Below, one piece after another: positions 11,601-26,600 of a stretch of DNA of 64,000 bases. The translations under genes were made by a program, and so were the position numbers. Position 1 is the first letter of the stretch. Each line of letters begins with the position of its first letter. The notes beneath the pieces were generated by a model. The model was not told where the DNA came from. It saw nothing but the letters and a program-made list of their open reading frames with translations, and did no database searches. Source of the stretch: Meghimatium bilineatum (taxonomy: Eukaryota; Mollusca; Gastropoda; Stylommatophora; Philomycidae); contig CM067312.1 in NCBI GenBank assembly GCA_034231615.1, forward strand, positions 4,319,001 to 4,383,000, written 5' to 3'.

Positions 11601-14600
11601 AGTGGCCCAGAACCTATAACAAGGCATTGTTACTATAAACAGGAATTTCTACTATAAACAGGGATTGCAACTATCTTCTTCTTCTTCATTCGTTCTCAAA
11701 CTCCTGCAGATTAGCAGGATGTAGTCCGGAGAACGATGGAATGGGACAGCCAACTCCATCCCATAACCTCCTTAGTCGCCTTTTATGACATGCTTGGAAG
11801 GTAAACAGTGTTGCTATTCTTTGCTCCCCTTTCGGGCCCGGTAACACACGGGCGCACGGATTGCAACTATAAACAAGGATGTTACTATAAACTGGGATGA
11901 TTGCTATAAACAGGTATTGTTCAGTTGTTAGATATGTGTGGTGCTTAGCTCTTGAGTTCAGTGTGTAGGGAAGACCATCAGTTATACATGTGTAGTGCTT
12001 AGCTCTTGAGTTCAGTGTGTAGGGAAGACCATCAGTGAGATGTGTGTGGTGCTTAGCTCTTGAGTTCAGTGTGTAGGGAAGACCATCAGTGAGGAAATTT
12101 CACTGTCACTACAATCAGTATGACTATGGAGACTATGGCGGTTGCAAAGATCTTGAATTAAACTGGGACATAAATACAACTTATGTCTGAATTTTCTGTT
12201 ACTCCACAGAATAATACAAGTACAAGTGAACTGTGTTTATTAAAGGTATCTGGAGGCAGTGATCTTGAGGCAATGATAAGAAGCAGTGATCTTGAGGCAA
12301 TGATAGGAAGCTGTGATCTTGGGGCAATGGGAAGCAGTGATTTTGAGGCAATGGGAAGCAATCTTGAGGCAATGGGAAGCAGTGATCTTAAGGCAATGGG
12401 AAGCACCTACCACCACCCGGCACATGGTAGAAAGAGTAAATACTTGCAACCCCAGGGATCGGATAAGTCAGTAAGTGTAAGTAACTTAGAAACATGCTTG
12501 TCAATCGACAGAGAACTGGAACTATTAGTCTTAATGCAATTGTGGGATTATTCAGGGAAATCGGAACACCATTGGATGTGTCATGTGCATTATGACGATG
12601 ATCTGATGATTAATTAGTTACAGATCTAACAGCTAAACATTATTGACCAACCTGATTTCAGAGTTCCACTTAAATTTCCGCCATGGACTTCTAGGTTTCT
12701 TCCTGTTGTCAGATTTGTCTTCCCCTTCACTTTCTGTGGATGCTTCCTCCTTTCCATCTGTGTTTTCTTCCTTTGATCCAGACTCCATTCTGGATTATTC
12801 CGTTAAAACTTATTATTGTTTAACAATTATCAATCAACAACCAAGCTAACAACAACACAAAAGACAGCTTTTTAACTCTTAAAACATGAGATTCCACTTA
12901 CATTGGCATTCAGTTCATTTTTATGAGAAGCCATTTCCAGTTACTTTTAACACTTTATTTATCAGCAATTCAGCACACGCTTATCTCTGTATATTTTTAT
13001 GTTTAACACCTGTTCTTCCGTGACTTTTCTGATTATCATGGTTTTGGTTTTTGTCATTTATGTTTCAAGTAAGCCTAATTTTGTCATTGTAGTATTGACG
13101 CTTTCTGGTACTTAGCAATGTTAGACGTTTGTGGTTCTCAAGGAATTTACATACCTGCGCAGTGTCTGTTGTTATTTGTGTGTCGGCCAACTGGTTCATA
13201 TTCATTGTAGCTTGAAAATATACATGTTGGGAGTCGACTAAAATTACATATATTTTAGGGATGCTGTATGGTTGAAAACATAAAACGTGTTGACTCGGGG
13301 ATGAGTGAGTCAACTTGCACATCAGTCCCTTCTTATGACATGCATTAACCGTGTGGCAACCCTGGCCTGCACTTCTACATTATAACATGCATCGGCCATG
13401 TGGCAACCTTGGCCTGCACTTCTAGTTTATAACAAGCATTGACCATGTGGCAACCTTGGCCTGTATTTTTAGCTTATAACATGCATTGGCCATGTGGCAA
13501 CCTTGGTCTGCACTTCTAGTTTATAACATGCATCAACAGTGTGGCAACAACCTCGGTCTGCACTTTTAGTTTATAACAAGCATCGACCGTGTGTCAACCT
13601 TTGATGCATTTCTAGTTTATAACAAGCATCGACTATGTGGCATCCTTGACCTGCACTTCTAGTTTATAACATGCATCGACCATGTGGCAACCTTGGCCTG
13701 TACTTTTAGTTTATAACATGCATCAGACGTGTGGCAACCTTGGTCTGCACATATAGTTTATAACATGCATCGAACATGTGGCAACCTTGGCCTGCATTTC
13801 TAGTTTATAACAAGCATCAACCATGTGGCATCCTTGACCTGCACTTCTAGTTTATAACATGCATCGACCATGTGGCAACCTTGGCCTGTACTTTTAGTTT
13901 ATAACATGCATCAGCCGTGTGGCAACCTTGGTCTGCACATATAGTTTATAACATACATCGAACATGTGACAACCTTGGCCTGCATTTCTAGTTTATGACA
14001 TACATCGAACGTGTGGCAACCTTGGCCTGCATTTCTAGTTTATGACATACATCAAACGTGTGGCAACCTTGACTTCTAGTTTTTCCTGCAAAAAACAGGG
14101 CCACTGTCTTCTTTCCAGGTATATTATAGGGGGCGACTAAAGAAAGTTGGAGAATAGGCCAACAACCTGTCAACGCTGTGTAAAAAGTTTTTGTCACTGC
14201 ATGTCTTCCCTTGATTTCTTACTTTTGTCTTCAGTCATAATCTATGTGAATGGCAGAGAGCTGCAGGTCAGTGAACATTGTACTTTTGTCTCTTTTGTGG
14301 CAGACTGGTAGGTGTGCCATCACTTAGTGTGTCATCACTGCAAATGGGTCAATAGATCTGTCGGAAGAATGATGAACTAGTTGGCCCAGAAGTATATACT
14401 GCATTCATGGCAAGACGTGATGAACCTGGTATGCTCAAATACCTCCCCTCAGGAACTAAACATGCATCCATAAACCCTCTTAACACAACCGTGCCCAACC
14501 GAGATAGCAAACCATATATGTGTCGTATGAGTGTCACTTCAGTTACTTAACACAACCGTGCCCAACCGAGACAGCAAACCTTATATGTGTCATATGAGTG

Positions 14601-17600
14601 TCACTTCAGTTACTTAACACAACCGTGCCCAACCGAGACAGCAAACCTTATATGTGTCGTATGAGTGTCACTTCAGTTACTTAACACAACCGTGCCCAAC
14701 CGAGACAGCAAACCTTATATGTGTCGTATGAGTGTCACTTCAGTTACTTAACACAACCATGCCCAACCGAGACAGCAAACCTTATATGTGTCGTATGAGT
14801 GTCACTTCAGTTACCTAACACAACCGTGCCCAACCGAGACATCAAACCTTATATATGTCGTATGAGTGTCACTTCAGTTACTTAACACAACCATGCCCAA
14901 CCGAGACAGCAAACCTTATATATGTCGTATGAGTGTCACTTCAGTTACTTAACACAACCGTGCCCAACCGAGACAGCAAACCTTATATGTGTCGCATGAG
15001 TGTCACTTCAGTTACTTAACACAACCATGCCCAACCGAGACAGCAAACCATATATGTGTCGTATGAGTGTCACTTCAGTTACTTGACACAACCGTGCCCA
15101 ACCGAGACAGCAAACCTTATATGTGTCGCATGAGTGTCACTTCAGTTACTTAACACAACCATGCCCAACCGAGACAGCAAACCATATATGTGTCGAATGA
15201 GTGTCACTTCAGTTACTTAACACAACCGTGCCCAACCGAGACAGCAAACCTTATATGTGTCGCATGAGTGTCACTTCAGTTACTTAACACAACCGTGCCC
15301 AACCGAGACAGCAAACCTTATATGTGTCGCATGAGTGTCACTTCAGTTACTTAACACAACCGTGCCCAACCGAGACAGCAAACCATATATGTCGTATGAG
15401 TGTCACTTCAGTTACTTAACACAACCGTGCCCAGCCGAGACAGCAAACCTTATATGTGTCGCATGAGTGTCACTTCAGTTACTTAACACAACCGTGCCCA
15501 GCCGAGACAGCAAACCTTATATGCGTCGTATGAGTGTCACTTCAGTTACTTAACTGAGAAAAAGCTGTGCTATTGTCTGAAAGGCTATAAGCTGTTAAGA
15601 GCTACCTGTTCACAGGGATTATTTAATCATCATAATCATCATTGAGATATGCATAGCATGTCACAGTTTTCTAATCTTTGAACCCTTTCATGACTACAAA
15701 TGGGAGAGTTCATTGTATAAAATATCCGATTTATTCAACTGTAAATACGCATGTGGTTGCATCTGTGGGTCTCATCAATGGCCCACTAGACATACCACCC
15801 ATGCAACAGAAAACCATAGTGGATGACATGCCGTTATATTGAGGTTATCTTCTTAGAGAAGCTTCATGGCATATACAATTATGCTTTTATTTTGTTGTTG
15901 AAATGTGTTTCATGTTTACTTGAATACATATGTATGCACCCTCTGTGGTTGGGAGGGAGCCAGAGATGTACTGTGTAGCATTGGGGAGGAGGAAACTGAC
16001 AGCACTGTTTTTTTCCTATGCAGAAACCCATCATAGAGGCACAGTGACTCAGGACGTGACAATCCTTTTGACTTGAACATTTGGTTGCATGCCTGAAGCG
16101 ATAGAGAAGTTCGGCATAACCAGTAGTCAATTGGTGGTGGGGAATGAGCACAGTGAATCCTATCTTGGCTACAGTGACTAGGAGCAGTGCATAGGTTGAA
16201 ACCTACCTTCCTGGAGGTGTCATAGTTATTCTCTGGCTCTGTCCCAGGGTGGGCTGAAAAACCACAGACTTCCCAGCAATATAATGTCATTTAATGGCAT
16301 TAGGTCTAAGGGCATGAGACCATGGACCGCTGGATCAGCAACCAACCAACCAACCATTCAACTGTAAATCATCAACAGCCACCATTTCCTCTTCTTTAAA
16401 TCAGTTCTCAAACTTCTGCTGGTTTATTGGAAGCAGTCCAGAGAAAGAAATGTGCTATGTCATGATTTAAAGCTTAGCTGCGATATATGTCTTCTGGCCT
16501 GACACATCAGACTTCAGCATTGACAGCTACTAATTAAGGTGTAACATTTACATGAAAACTGTTGTCAATTATTGATAACATAAAATTCCTTTCTACAATA
16601 TAATAATTATTTTTTCTTCTGTGTTTGTTCTCAAACTCCTACAGTTTAGCAGGATGTAGTCCAGAGAACTGAATGTGCTACATCACGGTTTACAGCATAG
16701 CTGCAATATCTGCACCTTTCGGTCTGACACATCCGAATTCTTCTTCTTCTTCTTCAGCATTCATTCTCAAACTCCCACTGGATTTCTCTTGTAACAGGAC
16801 AATGATCCTACAAGATTTCCAGTTGAATGTAGTCCAGAGAATGGAAATGCGTTGTGTTGCCGTTTTATTTGCGCCAGTGGCCCAACACATCCGTCTTCGG
16901 ACATCCGAATTCAACAGCAATAATAATAAGATGCATAACCTGTCAGTGTCGTAGGGATGTCACACCGGTGACACCAGCAGAAAAAGTTCTACAAATATCT
17001 CTATCTTAAGCCATTCAGAGGAGTGTAGAAAAATCATGCCTAGACCATTCCTTGATGTTATCAATCCAAGACTAAACATTTTCTCCTTCCACCCTCGACC
17101 GCTTTTTGCAAAATAGTTTTATAAATACAATTTGCAATAGTTTTATAAATACAATAAGGCAATAAAGTATTTGTCTGCAACACACATAACAGACACACAT
17201 ACACAGCAGACACACATAATAGACACACATACACAGTAGATACACAGCAGACACACAAAACAGACACACAAAACAGACACAAATAATAGACACACACAGC
17301 AGACACAAATAATAGACACACACAGCAGACACAAATAATAGACACACACAGCAGACACAAATAATAGACACACAAAGCTGACACAAATAATAGACACACA
17401 AAGCAGACACAAATAATAGACACACAAAGCAGACACAAATAATAGACACACACAGCAGACACAAATAATAGACACACACAGCAGACACAAATAATAGACA
17501 CACACAGCAGACACAAATAATAGACACACAAAGCTGACACAAATAATAGACACACACAGCAGACACAAATAATAGACACACACAGCAGACACAAATAATA

Positions 17601-20600
17601 GACACACAAAGCAGACACAAATAATAGACACACACAGCAGACACAAATAATAGACACACACAGCAGACACAAATAATAGACACACACAGCAGACACAAAT
17701 AATAGACACACACAGCAGACACAAATAATAGACACACAAAGCAGACACAAATAATAGACACACACAGCAGACACAAATAATAGACACACAAAGCAGACAC
17801 AAATAATAGACACACACAGCAGACACAAATAATAGACACACACAGCAGACACAAATAATAGACACACACAGCAGACACAAATAATAGACACACACAGCAG
17901 ACACAAATAATAGACACACACAGCAGACACAAATAATAGACACACACAGCAGACACAAATAATAGACACACACAGCAGACACAAATAATAGACACACACA
18001 GCAGACACAAATAATAGACACACACAGCAGACACAAATAATAGACACACACAGCTGACACAAATAATAGACACACACAGCAGACACAAATAATAGACACA
18101 CACAGCAGACACAAATAATAGACACACACAGCAGACACAAATAATAGACACACAAAGCAGACACAAATAATAGACACACACAGCATACACAAATAATAGA
18201 CACACACAGCAGACACAAATAATAGACACACACAGCAGACACAAATAATAGACACACACAGCAGACACAAATAATAGACACACACAGCAGACACAAATAA
18301 TAGACACACACAGCAGACACAAATAATAGACACACACAGCAGACACAAATAATAGACACACACAGCAGACACAAATAATAGACACACACAGCAGACACAA
18401 ATAATAGACACACACAGCAGACACAAATAATAGACACACACAGCAGACACAAATAATAGACACACACAGCAGACACAAATAATAGACACACAAAGCAGAC
18501 ACAAATAATAGACACACACAGCAGACACAAATAATAGACACACACAGCAGACACAAATAATAGACACACACAGCAGACACAAATAATAGACACACACAGC
18601 AGACACAAATAATAGACACACAAAGCAGACACAAATAATAGACACACAAAGCTGACATACTTTGCTTTCTGTACATCAAGCTCATGCTGTTCCTCTAACT
18701 CCGGCATCACTTTGATAATGGCTGTCCAGAATATATAAAAACTAGAAATAGTGAGCATGAAACAAAACATTTGACACAATCTTAGTGTCTTCATAATTCC
18801 CTAGACATAAAAACAATAATCCTGTCTAAATATCTTTTTATCCTTCATTTTTTTCTTAAACTTCTTCAAATTGAGATTGACGTTCCAAGAATAGAATGAG
18901 TTATGTCACAGTTTACAGTTTGACTATATCTACACTATTTGGTCTGAGACAATGATACATCTGAATTCTGCATGGCTTCCTGGATTTTATATTTTACGCA
19001 TGCGGTTGCATCTGTGCATCTCACCAATGGCCCACTAGACAAACCACCCATGCAACAGAAAACCTTAGTAGATGACATGCCGTTATATTGAGGTTTATCT
19101 TCTTATAGAAGCTTCATGGCACATCATCTATACAATTATACTCCTTGTGCTGTTATTTTGTTGTTGAATTGTGTTTCATGTTTACTTGAATATAACAATA
19201 GAGAAGTTCGGCATAACCAGTAGTCATTTGGTGGCGGGGAATGAGCACAGTGAACCCTATTTTGGCTACAGTGGCTCGGGGCAGTACATAGGTTGAAATC
19301 TTCATTCCTGAGGTGTGATAGTTATTCTCTGGCTCTGTCCCGGGGTGGGACGAAAATCCACTGACTTCCCAGCAATATAATGCCATTTAATGGCATTGGG
19401 TCAAAGTGCATGAGCCCATGGACAGCTGGATCAGCAACCAACCAATTAACCCAGGTTCTGCATATCTTCTAGGCTGCTTTGACCACAATGGGATGGGATA
19501 GCAACCACTACCCCATTTTCTTTTATTGCGTTCATTTTCAAACTCCTTAAGATTGCAAGATGTAGTCCAGACAATAGAATGTAGTGTGGTTTATCAGAGA
19601 ATAGAATGTAGTGTGGTTTATCAGACAATAGAATGTAGTGTGGTTTATCAGACAATAGAATGTAGTGTGGTTTATCAGACAATAGAATGTAGTGTGGTTT
19701 ATCAGACAATAGAATGTAGTGTGGTTTATCAGACAATAGAATGTAGTGTGGTTTATCAGACAATAGAATGTAGTGTGGTTTATCAGACAATAGAATGTAG
19801 TGTGGTTTATCAGACAATAGAATGTAGTGTGGTTTATCAGACAATAGAATGTAGTGTGGTTTATCAGACAATAGAATGTAGTGTGGTTTATCAGACAATA
19901 GAATGTAGTGTGGTTTATCAGACAATAGAATGTAGTGTGGTTTATCAGACAATAGAATGTAGTGTGGTTTATCAGACAATAGAATGTAGTGTGGTTTATC
20001 AGACAATAGAATGTAGTGTGGTTTATCAGACAATAGAATGTAGTGTGGTTTATCAGACAATAGAATGTAGTGTGGTTTATCAGACAATAGAATGTAGTGT
20101 GGTTTATCAGACAATAGAATGTAGTGTGGTTTATCAGACAATAGAATGTAGTGTGGTTTATCAGACAATAGAATGTAGTGTGGTTTATCAGACAATAGAA
20201 TGTAGTGTGGTTTATCAGACAATAGAATGTAGTGTGGTTTATCAGACAATAGAATGTAGTGTGGTTTATCAGACAATAGAATGTAGTGTGGTTTATCAGA
20301 CAATAGAATGTAGTGTGGTTTATCAGACAATAGAATGTAGTGTGGTTTATCAGACAATAGAATGTAGTGTGGTTTATCAGACAATAGAATGTAGTGTGGT
20401 TTATCAGACAATAGAATGTAGTGTGGTTTATCAGACAATAGAATGTAGTGTGGTTTATCAGACAATAGAATGTAGTGTGGTTTATCAGACAATAGAATGT
20501 AGTGTGGTTTATCAGACAATAGAATGTAGTGTGGTTTATCAGACAATAGAATGTAGTGTGGTTTATCAGACAATAGAATGTAGTGTGGTTTATCAGACAA

Positions 20601-23600
20601 TAGAATGTAGTGTGGTTTATCAGACAATAGAATGTAGTGTGGTTTATCAGACAATAGAATGTAGTGTGGTTTATCAGACAATAGAATGTAGTGTGGTTTA
20701 TCAGACAATAGAATGTAGTGTGGTTTATCAGACAATAGAATGTAGTGTGGTTTATCAGACAATAGAATGTAGTGTGGTTTATCAGACAATAGAATGTAGT
20801 GTGGTTTATCAGACAATAGAATGTAGTGTGGTTTATCAGACAATAGAATGTAGTGTGGTTTATCAGACAATAGAATGTAGTGTGGTTTATCAGACAATAG
20901 AATGTAGTGTGGTTTATCAGACAATAGAATGTAGTGTGGTTTATCAGACAATAGAATGTAGTGTGGTTTATCAGACAATAGAATGTAGTGTGGTTTATCA
21001 GACAATAGAATGTAGTGTGGTTTATCAGACAATAGAATGTAGTGTGGTTTATCAGACAATAGAATGTAGTGTGGTTTATCAGACAATAGAATGTAGTGTG
21101 GTTTATCAGACAATAGAATGTAGTGTGGTTTATCAGACAATAGAATGTAGTGTGGTTTATCAGACAATAGAATGTAGTGTGGTTTATCAGACAATAGAAT
21201 GTAGTGTGGTTTATCAGACAATAGAATGTAGTGTGGTTTATCAGACAATAGAATGTAGTGTGGTTTATCAGACAATAGAATGTAGTGTGGTTTATCAGAC
21301 AATAGAATGTAGTGTGGTTTATCAGACAATAGAATGTAGTGTGGTTTATCAGACAATAGAATGTAGTGTGGTTTATCAGACAATAGAATGTAGTGTGGTT
21401 TATCAGACAATAGAATGTAGTGTGGTTTATCAGACAATAGAATGTAGTGTGGTTTATCAGACAATAGAATGTAGTGTGGTTTATCAGACAATAGAATGTA
21501 GTGTGGTTTATCAGACAATAGAATGTAGTGTGGTTTATCAGACAATAGAATGTAGTGTGGTTTATCAGACAATAGAATGTAGTGTGGTTTATCAGACAAT
21601 AGAATGTAGTGTGGTTTATCAGACAATAGAATGTAGTGTGGTTTATCAGACAATAGAATGTAGTGTGGTTTATCAGACAATAGAATGTAGTGTGGTTTAT
21701 CAGACAATAGAATGTAGTGTGGTTTATCAGACAATAGAATGTAGTGTGGTTTATCAGACAATAGAATGTAGTGTGGTTTATCAGACAATAGAATGTAGTG
21801 TGGTTTATCAGACAATAGAATGTAGTGTGGTTTATCAGACAATAGAATGTAGTGTGGTTTATCAGACAATAGAATGTAGTGTGGTTTATCAGACAATAGA
21901 ATGTAGTGTGGTTTATCAGACAATAGAATGTAGTGTGGTTTATCAGACAATAGAATGTAGTGTGGTTTATCAGACAATAGAATGTAGTGTGGTTTATCAG
22001 ACAATAGAATGTAGTGTGGTTTATCAGACAATAGAATGTAGTGTGGTTTATCAGACAATAGAATGTAGTGTGGTTTATCAGACAATAGAATGTAGTGTGG
22101 TTTATCAGACAATAGAATGTAGTGTGGTTTATCAGACAATAGAATGTAGTGTGGTTTATCAGACAATAGAATGTAGTGTGGTTTATCAGACAATAGAATG
22201 TAGTGTGGTTTATCAGACAATAGAATGTAGTGTGGTTTATCAGACAATAGAATGTAGTGTGGTTTATCAGACAATAGAATGTAGTGTGGTTTATCAGACA
22301 ATAGAATGTAGTGTGGTTTATCAGACAATAGAATGTAGTGTGGTTTATCAGACAATAGAATGTAGTGTGGTTTATCAGACAATAGAATGTAGTGTGGTTT
22401 ATCAGACAATAGAATGTAGTGTGGTTTATCAGACAATAGAATGTAGTGTGGTTTATCAGACAATAGAATGTAGTGTGGTTTATCAGACAATAGAATGTAG
22501 TGTGGTTTATCAGACAATAGAATGTAGTGTGGTTTATCAGACAATAGAATGTAGTGTGGTTTATCAGACAATAGAATGTAGTGTGGTTTATCAGACAATA
22601 GAATGTAGTGTGGTTTATCAGACAATAGAATGTAGTGTGGTTTATCAGACAATAGAATGTAGTGTGGTTTATCAGACAATAGAATGTAGTGTGGTTTATC
22701 AGACAATAGAATGTAGTGTGGTTTATCAGACAATAGAATGTAGTGTGGTTTATCAGACAATAGAATGTAGTGTGGTTTATCAGACAATAGAATGTAGTGT
22801 GGTTTATCAGACAATAGAATGTAGTGTGGTTTATCAGACAATAGAATGTAGTGTGGTTTATCAGACAATAGAATGTAGTGTGGTTTATCAGACAATAGAA
22901 TGTAGTGTGGTTTATCAGACAATAGAATGTAGTGTGGTTTATCAGACAATAGAATGTAGTGTGGTTTATCAGACAATAGAATGTAGTGTGGTTTATCAGA
23001 CAATAGAATGTAGTGTGGTTTATCAGACAATAGAATGTAGTGTGGTTTATCAGACAATAGAATGTAGTGTGGTTTATCAGACAATAGAATGTAGTGTGGT
23101 TTATCAGACAATAGAATGTAGTGTGGTTTATCAGACAATAGAATGTAGTGTGGTTTATCAGACAATAGAATGTAGTGTGGTTTATCAGACAATAGAATGT
23201 AGTGTGGTTTATCAGACAATAGAATGTAGTGTGGTTTATCAGACAATAGAATGTAGTGTGGTTTATCAGACAATAGAATGTAGTGTGGTTTATCAGACAA
23301 TAGAATGTAGTGTGGTTTATCAGACAATAGAATGTAGTGTGGTTTATCAGACAATAGAATGTAGTGTGGTTTATCAGACAATAGAATGTAGTGTGGTTTA
23401 TCAGACAATAGAATGTAGTGTGGTTTATCAGACAATAGAATGTAGTGTGGTTTATCAGACAATAGAATGTAGTGTGGTTTATCAGACAATAGAATGTAGT
23501 GTGGTTTATCAGACAATAGAATGTAGTGTGGTTTATCAGACAATAGAATGTAGTGTGGTTTATCAGACAATAGAATGTAGTGTGGTTTATCAGACAATAG

Positions 23601-26600
23601 AATGTAGTGTGGTTTATCAGACAATAGAATGTAGTGTGGTTTATCAGACAATAGAATGTAGTGTGGTTTATCAGACAATAGAATGTAGTGTGGTTTATCA
23701 GACAATAGAATGTAGTGTGGTTTATCAGACAATAGAATGTAGTGTGGTTTATCAGACAATAGAATGTAGTGTGGTTTATCAGACAATAGAATGTAGTGTG
23801 GTTTATCAGACAATAGAATGTAGTGTGGTTTATCAGACAATAGAATGTAGTGTGGTTTATCAGACAATAGAATGTAGTGTGGTTTATCAGACAATAGAAT
23901 GTAGTGTGGTTTATCAGACAATAGAATGTAGTGTGGTTTATCAGACAATAGAATGTAGTGTGGTTTATCAGACAATAGAATGTAGTGTGGTTTATCAGAC
24001 AATAGAATGTAGTGTGGTTTATCAGACAATAGAATGTAGTGTGGTTTATCAGACAATAGAATGTAGTGTGGTTTATCAGACAATAGAATGTAGTGTGGTT
24101 TATCAGACAATAGAATGTAGTGTGGTTTATCAGACAATAGAATGTAGTGTGGTTTATCAGACAATAGAATGTAGTGTGGTTTATCAGACAATAGAATGTA
24201 GTGTGGTTTATCAGACAATAGAATGTAGTGTGGTTTATCAGACAATAGAATGTAGTGTGGTTTATCAGACAATAGAATGTAGTGTGGTTTATCAGACAAT
24301 AGAATGTAGTGTGGTTTATCAGACAATAGAATGTAGTGTGGTTTATCAGACAATAGAATGTAGTGTGGTTTATCAGACAATAGAATGTAGTGTGGTTTAT
24401 CAGACAATAGAATGTAGTGTGGTTTATCAGACAATAGAATGTAGTGTGGTTTATCAGACAATAGAATGTAGTGTGGTTTATCAGACAATAGAATGTAGTG
24501 TGGTTTATCAGACAATAGAATGTAGTGTGGTTTATCAGACAATAGAATGTAGTGTGGTTTATCAGACAATAGAATGTAGTGTGGTTTATCAGACAATAGA
24601 ATGTAGTGTGGTTTATCAGACAATAGAATGTAGTGTGGTTTATCAGACAATAGAATGTAGTGTGGTTTATCAGACAATAGAATGTAGTGTGGTTTATCAG
24701 ACAATAGAATGTAGTGTGGTTTATCAGACAATAGAATGTAGTGTGGTTTATCAGACAATAGAATGTAGTGTGGTTTATCAGACAATAGAATGTAGTGTGG
24801 TTTATCAGACAATAGAATGTAGTGTGGTTTATCAGACAATAGAATGTAGTGTGGTTTATCAGACAATAGAATGTAGTGTGGTTTATCAGACAATAGAATG
24901 TAGTGTGGTTTATCAGACAATAGAATGTAGTGTGGTTTATCAGACAATAGAATGTAGTGTGGTTTATCAGACAATAGAATGTAGTGTGGTTTATCAGACA
25001 ATAGAATGTAGTGTGGTTTATCAGACAATAGAATGTAGTGTGGTTTATCAGACAATAGAATGTAGTGTGGTTTATCAGACAATAGAATGTAGTGTGGTTT
25101 ATCAGACAATAGAATGTAGTGTGGTTTATCAGACAATAGAATGTAGTGTGGTTTATCAGACAATAGAATGTAGTGTGGTTTATCAGACAATAGAATGTAG
25201 TGTGGTTTATCAGACAATAGAATGTAGTGTGGTTTATCAGACAATAGAATGTAGTGTGGTTTATCAGACAATAGAATGTAGTGTGGTTTATCAGACAATA
25301 GAATGTAGTGTGGTTTATCAGACAATAGAATGTAGTGTGGTTTATCAGACAATAGAATGTAGTGTGGTTTATCAGACAATAGAATGTAGTGTGGTTTATC
25401 AGACAATAGAATGTAGTGTGGTTTATCAGACAATAGAATGTAGTGTGGTTTATCAGACAATAGAATGTAGTGTGGTTTATCAGACAATAGAATGTAGTGT
25501 GGTTTATCAGACAATAGAATGTAGTGTGGTTTATCAGACAATAGAATGTAGTGTGGTTTATCAGACAATAGAATGTAGTGTGGTTTATCAGACAATAGAA
25601 TGTAGTGTGGTTTATCAGACAATAGAATGTAGTGTGGTTTATCAGACAATAGAATGTAGTGTGGTTTATCAGACAATAGAATGTAGTGTGGTTTATCAGA
25701 CAATAGAATGTAGTGTGGTTTATCAGACAATAGAATGTAGTGTGGTTTATCAGACAATAGAATGTAGTGTGGTTTATCAGACAATAGAATGTAGTGTGGT
25801 TTATCAGACAATAGAATGTAGTGTGGTTTATCAGACAATAGAATGTAGTGTGGTTTATCAGACAATAGAATGTAGTGTGGTTTATCAGACAATAGAATGT
25901 AGTGTGGTTTATCAGACAATAGAATGTAGTGTGGTTTATCAGACAATAGAATGTAGTGTGGTTTATCAGACAATAGAATGTAGTGTGGTTTATCAGACAA
26001 TAGAATGTAGTGTGGTTTATCAGACAATAGAATGTAGTGTGGTTTATCAGACAATAGAATGTAGTGTGGTTTATCAGACAATAGAATGTAGTGTGGTTTA
26101 TCAGACAATAGAATGTAGTGTGGTTTATCAGACAATAGAATGTAGTGTGGTTTATCAGAGCAATAGAATGTAGTGTGGTTTATCAGACAATAGAATGTAG
26201 TGTGGTTTATCAGACAATAGAATGTAGTGTGGTTTATCAGACAATAGAATGTAGTGTGGTTTATCAGAGAATAGAATGTAGTGTGGTTTATCAGACAATA
26301 GAATGTAGTGTGGTTTATCAGACAATAGAATGTAGTGTGGTTTATCAGACAATAGAATGTAGTGTGGTTTATCAGACAATAGAATGTAGTGTGGTTTATC
26401 AGACAATAGAATGTAGTGTGGTTTATCAGACAATAGAATGTAGTGTGGTTTATCAGACAATAGAATGTAGTGTGGTTTATCAGACAATAGAATGTAGTGT
26501 GGTTTATCAGACAATAGAATGTAGTGTGGTTTATCAGACAATAGAATGTAGTGTGGTTTATCAGACAATAGAATGTAGTGTGGTTTATCAGACAATAGAA

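Noticed and set aside
17061-18794. Three overlapping 500-577-aa Cys/Val/Leu-rich minus-strand ORFs
   Set aside because: All three frames of a 26-bp stop-free unit. One ORF happens to run through real exon 11, but only its 61 nt are coding.
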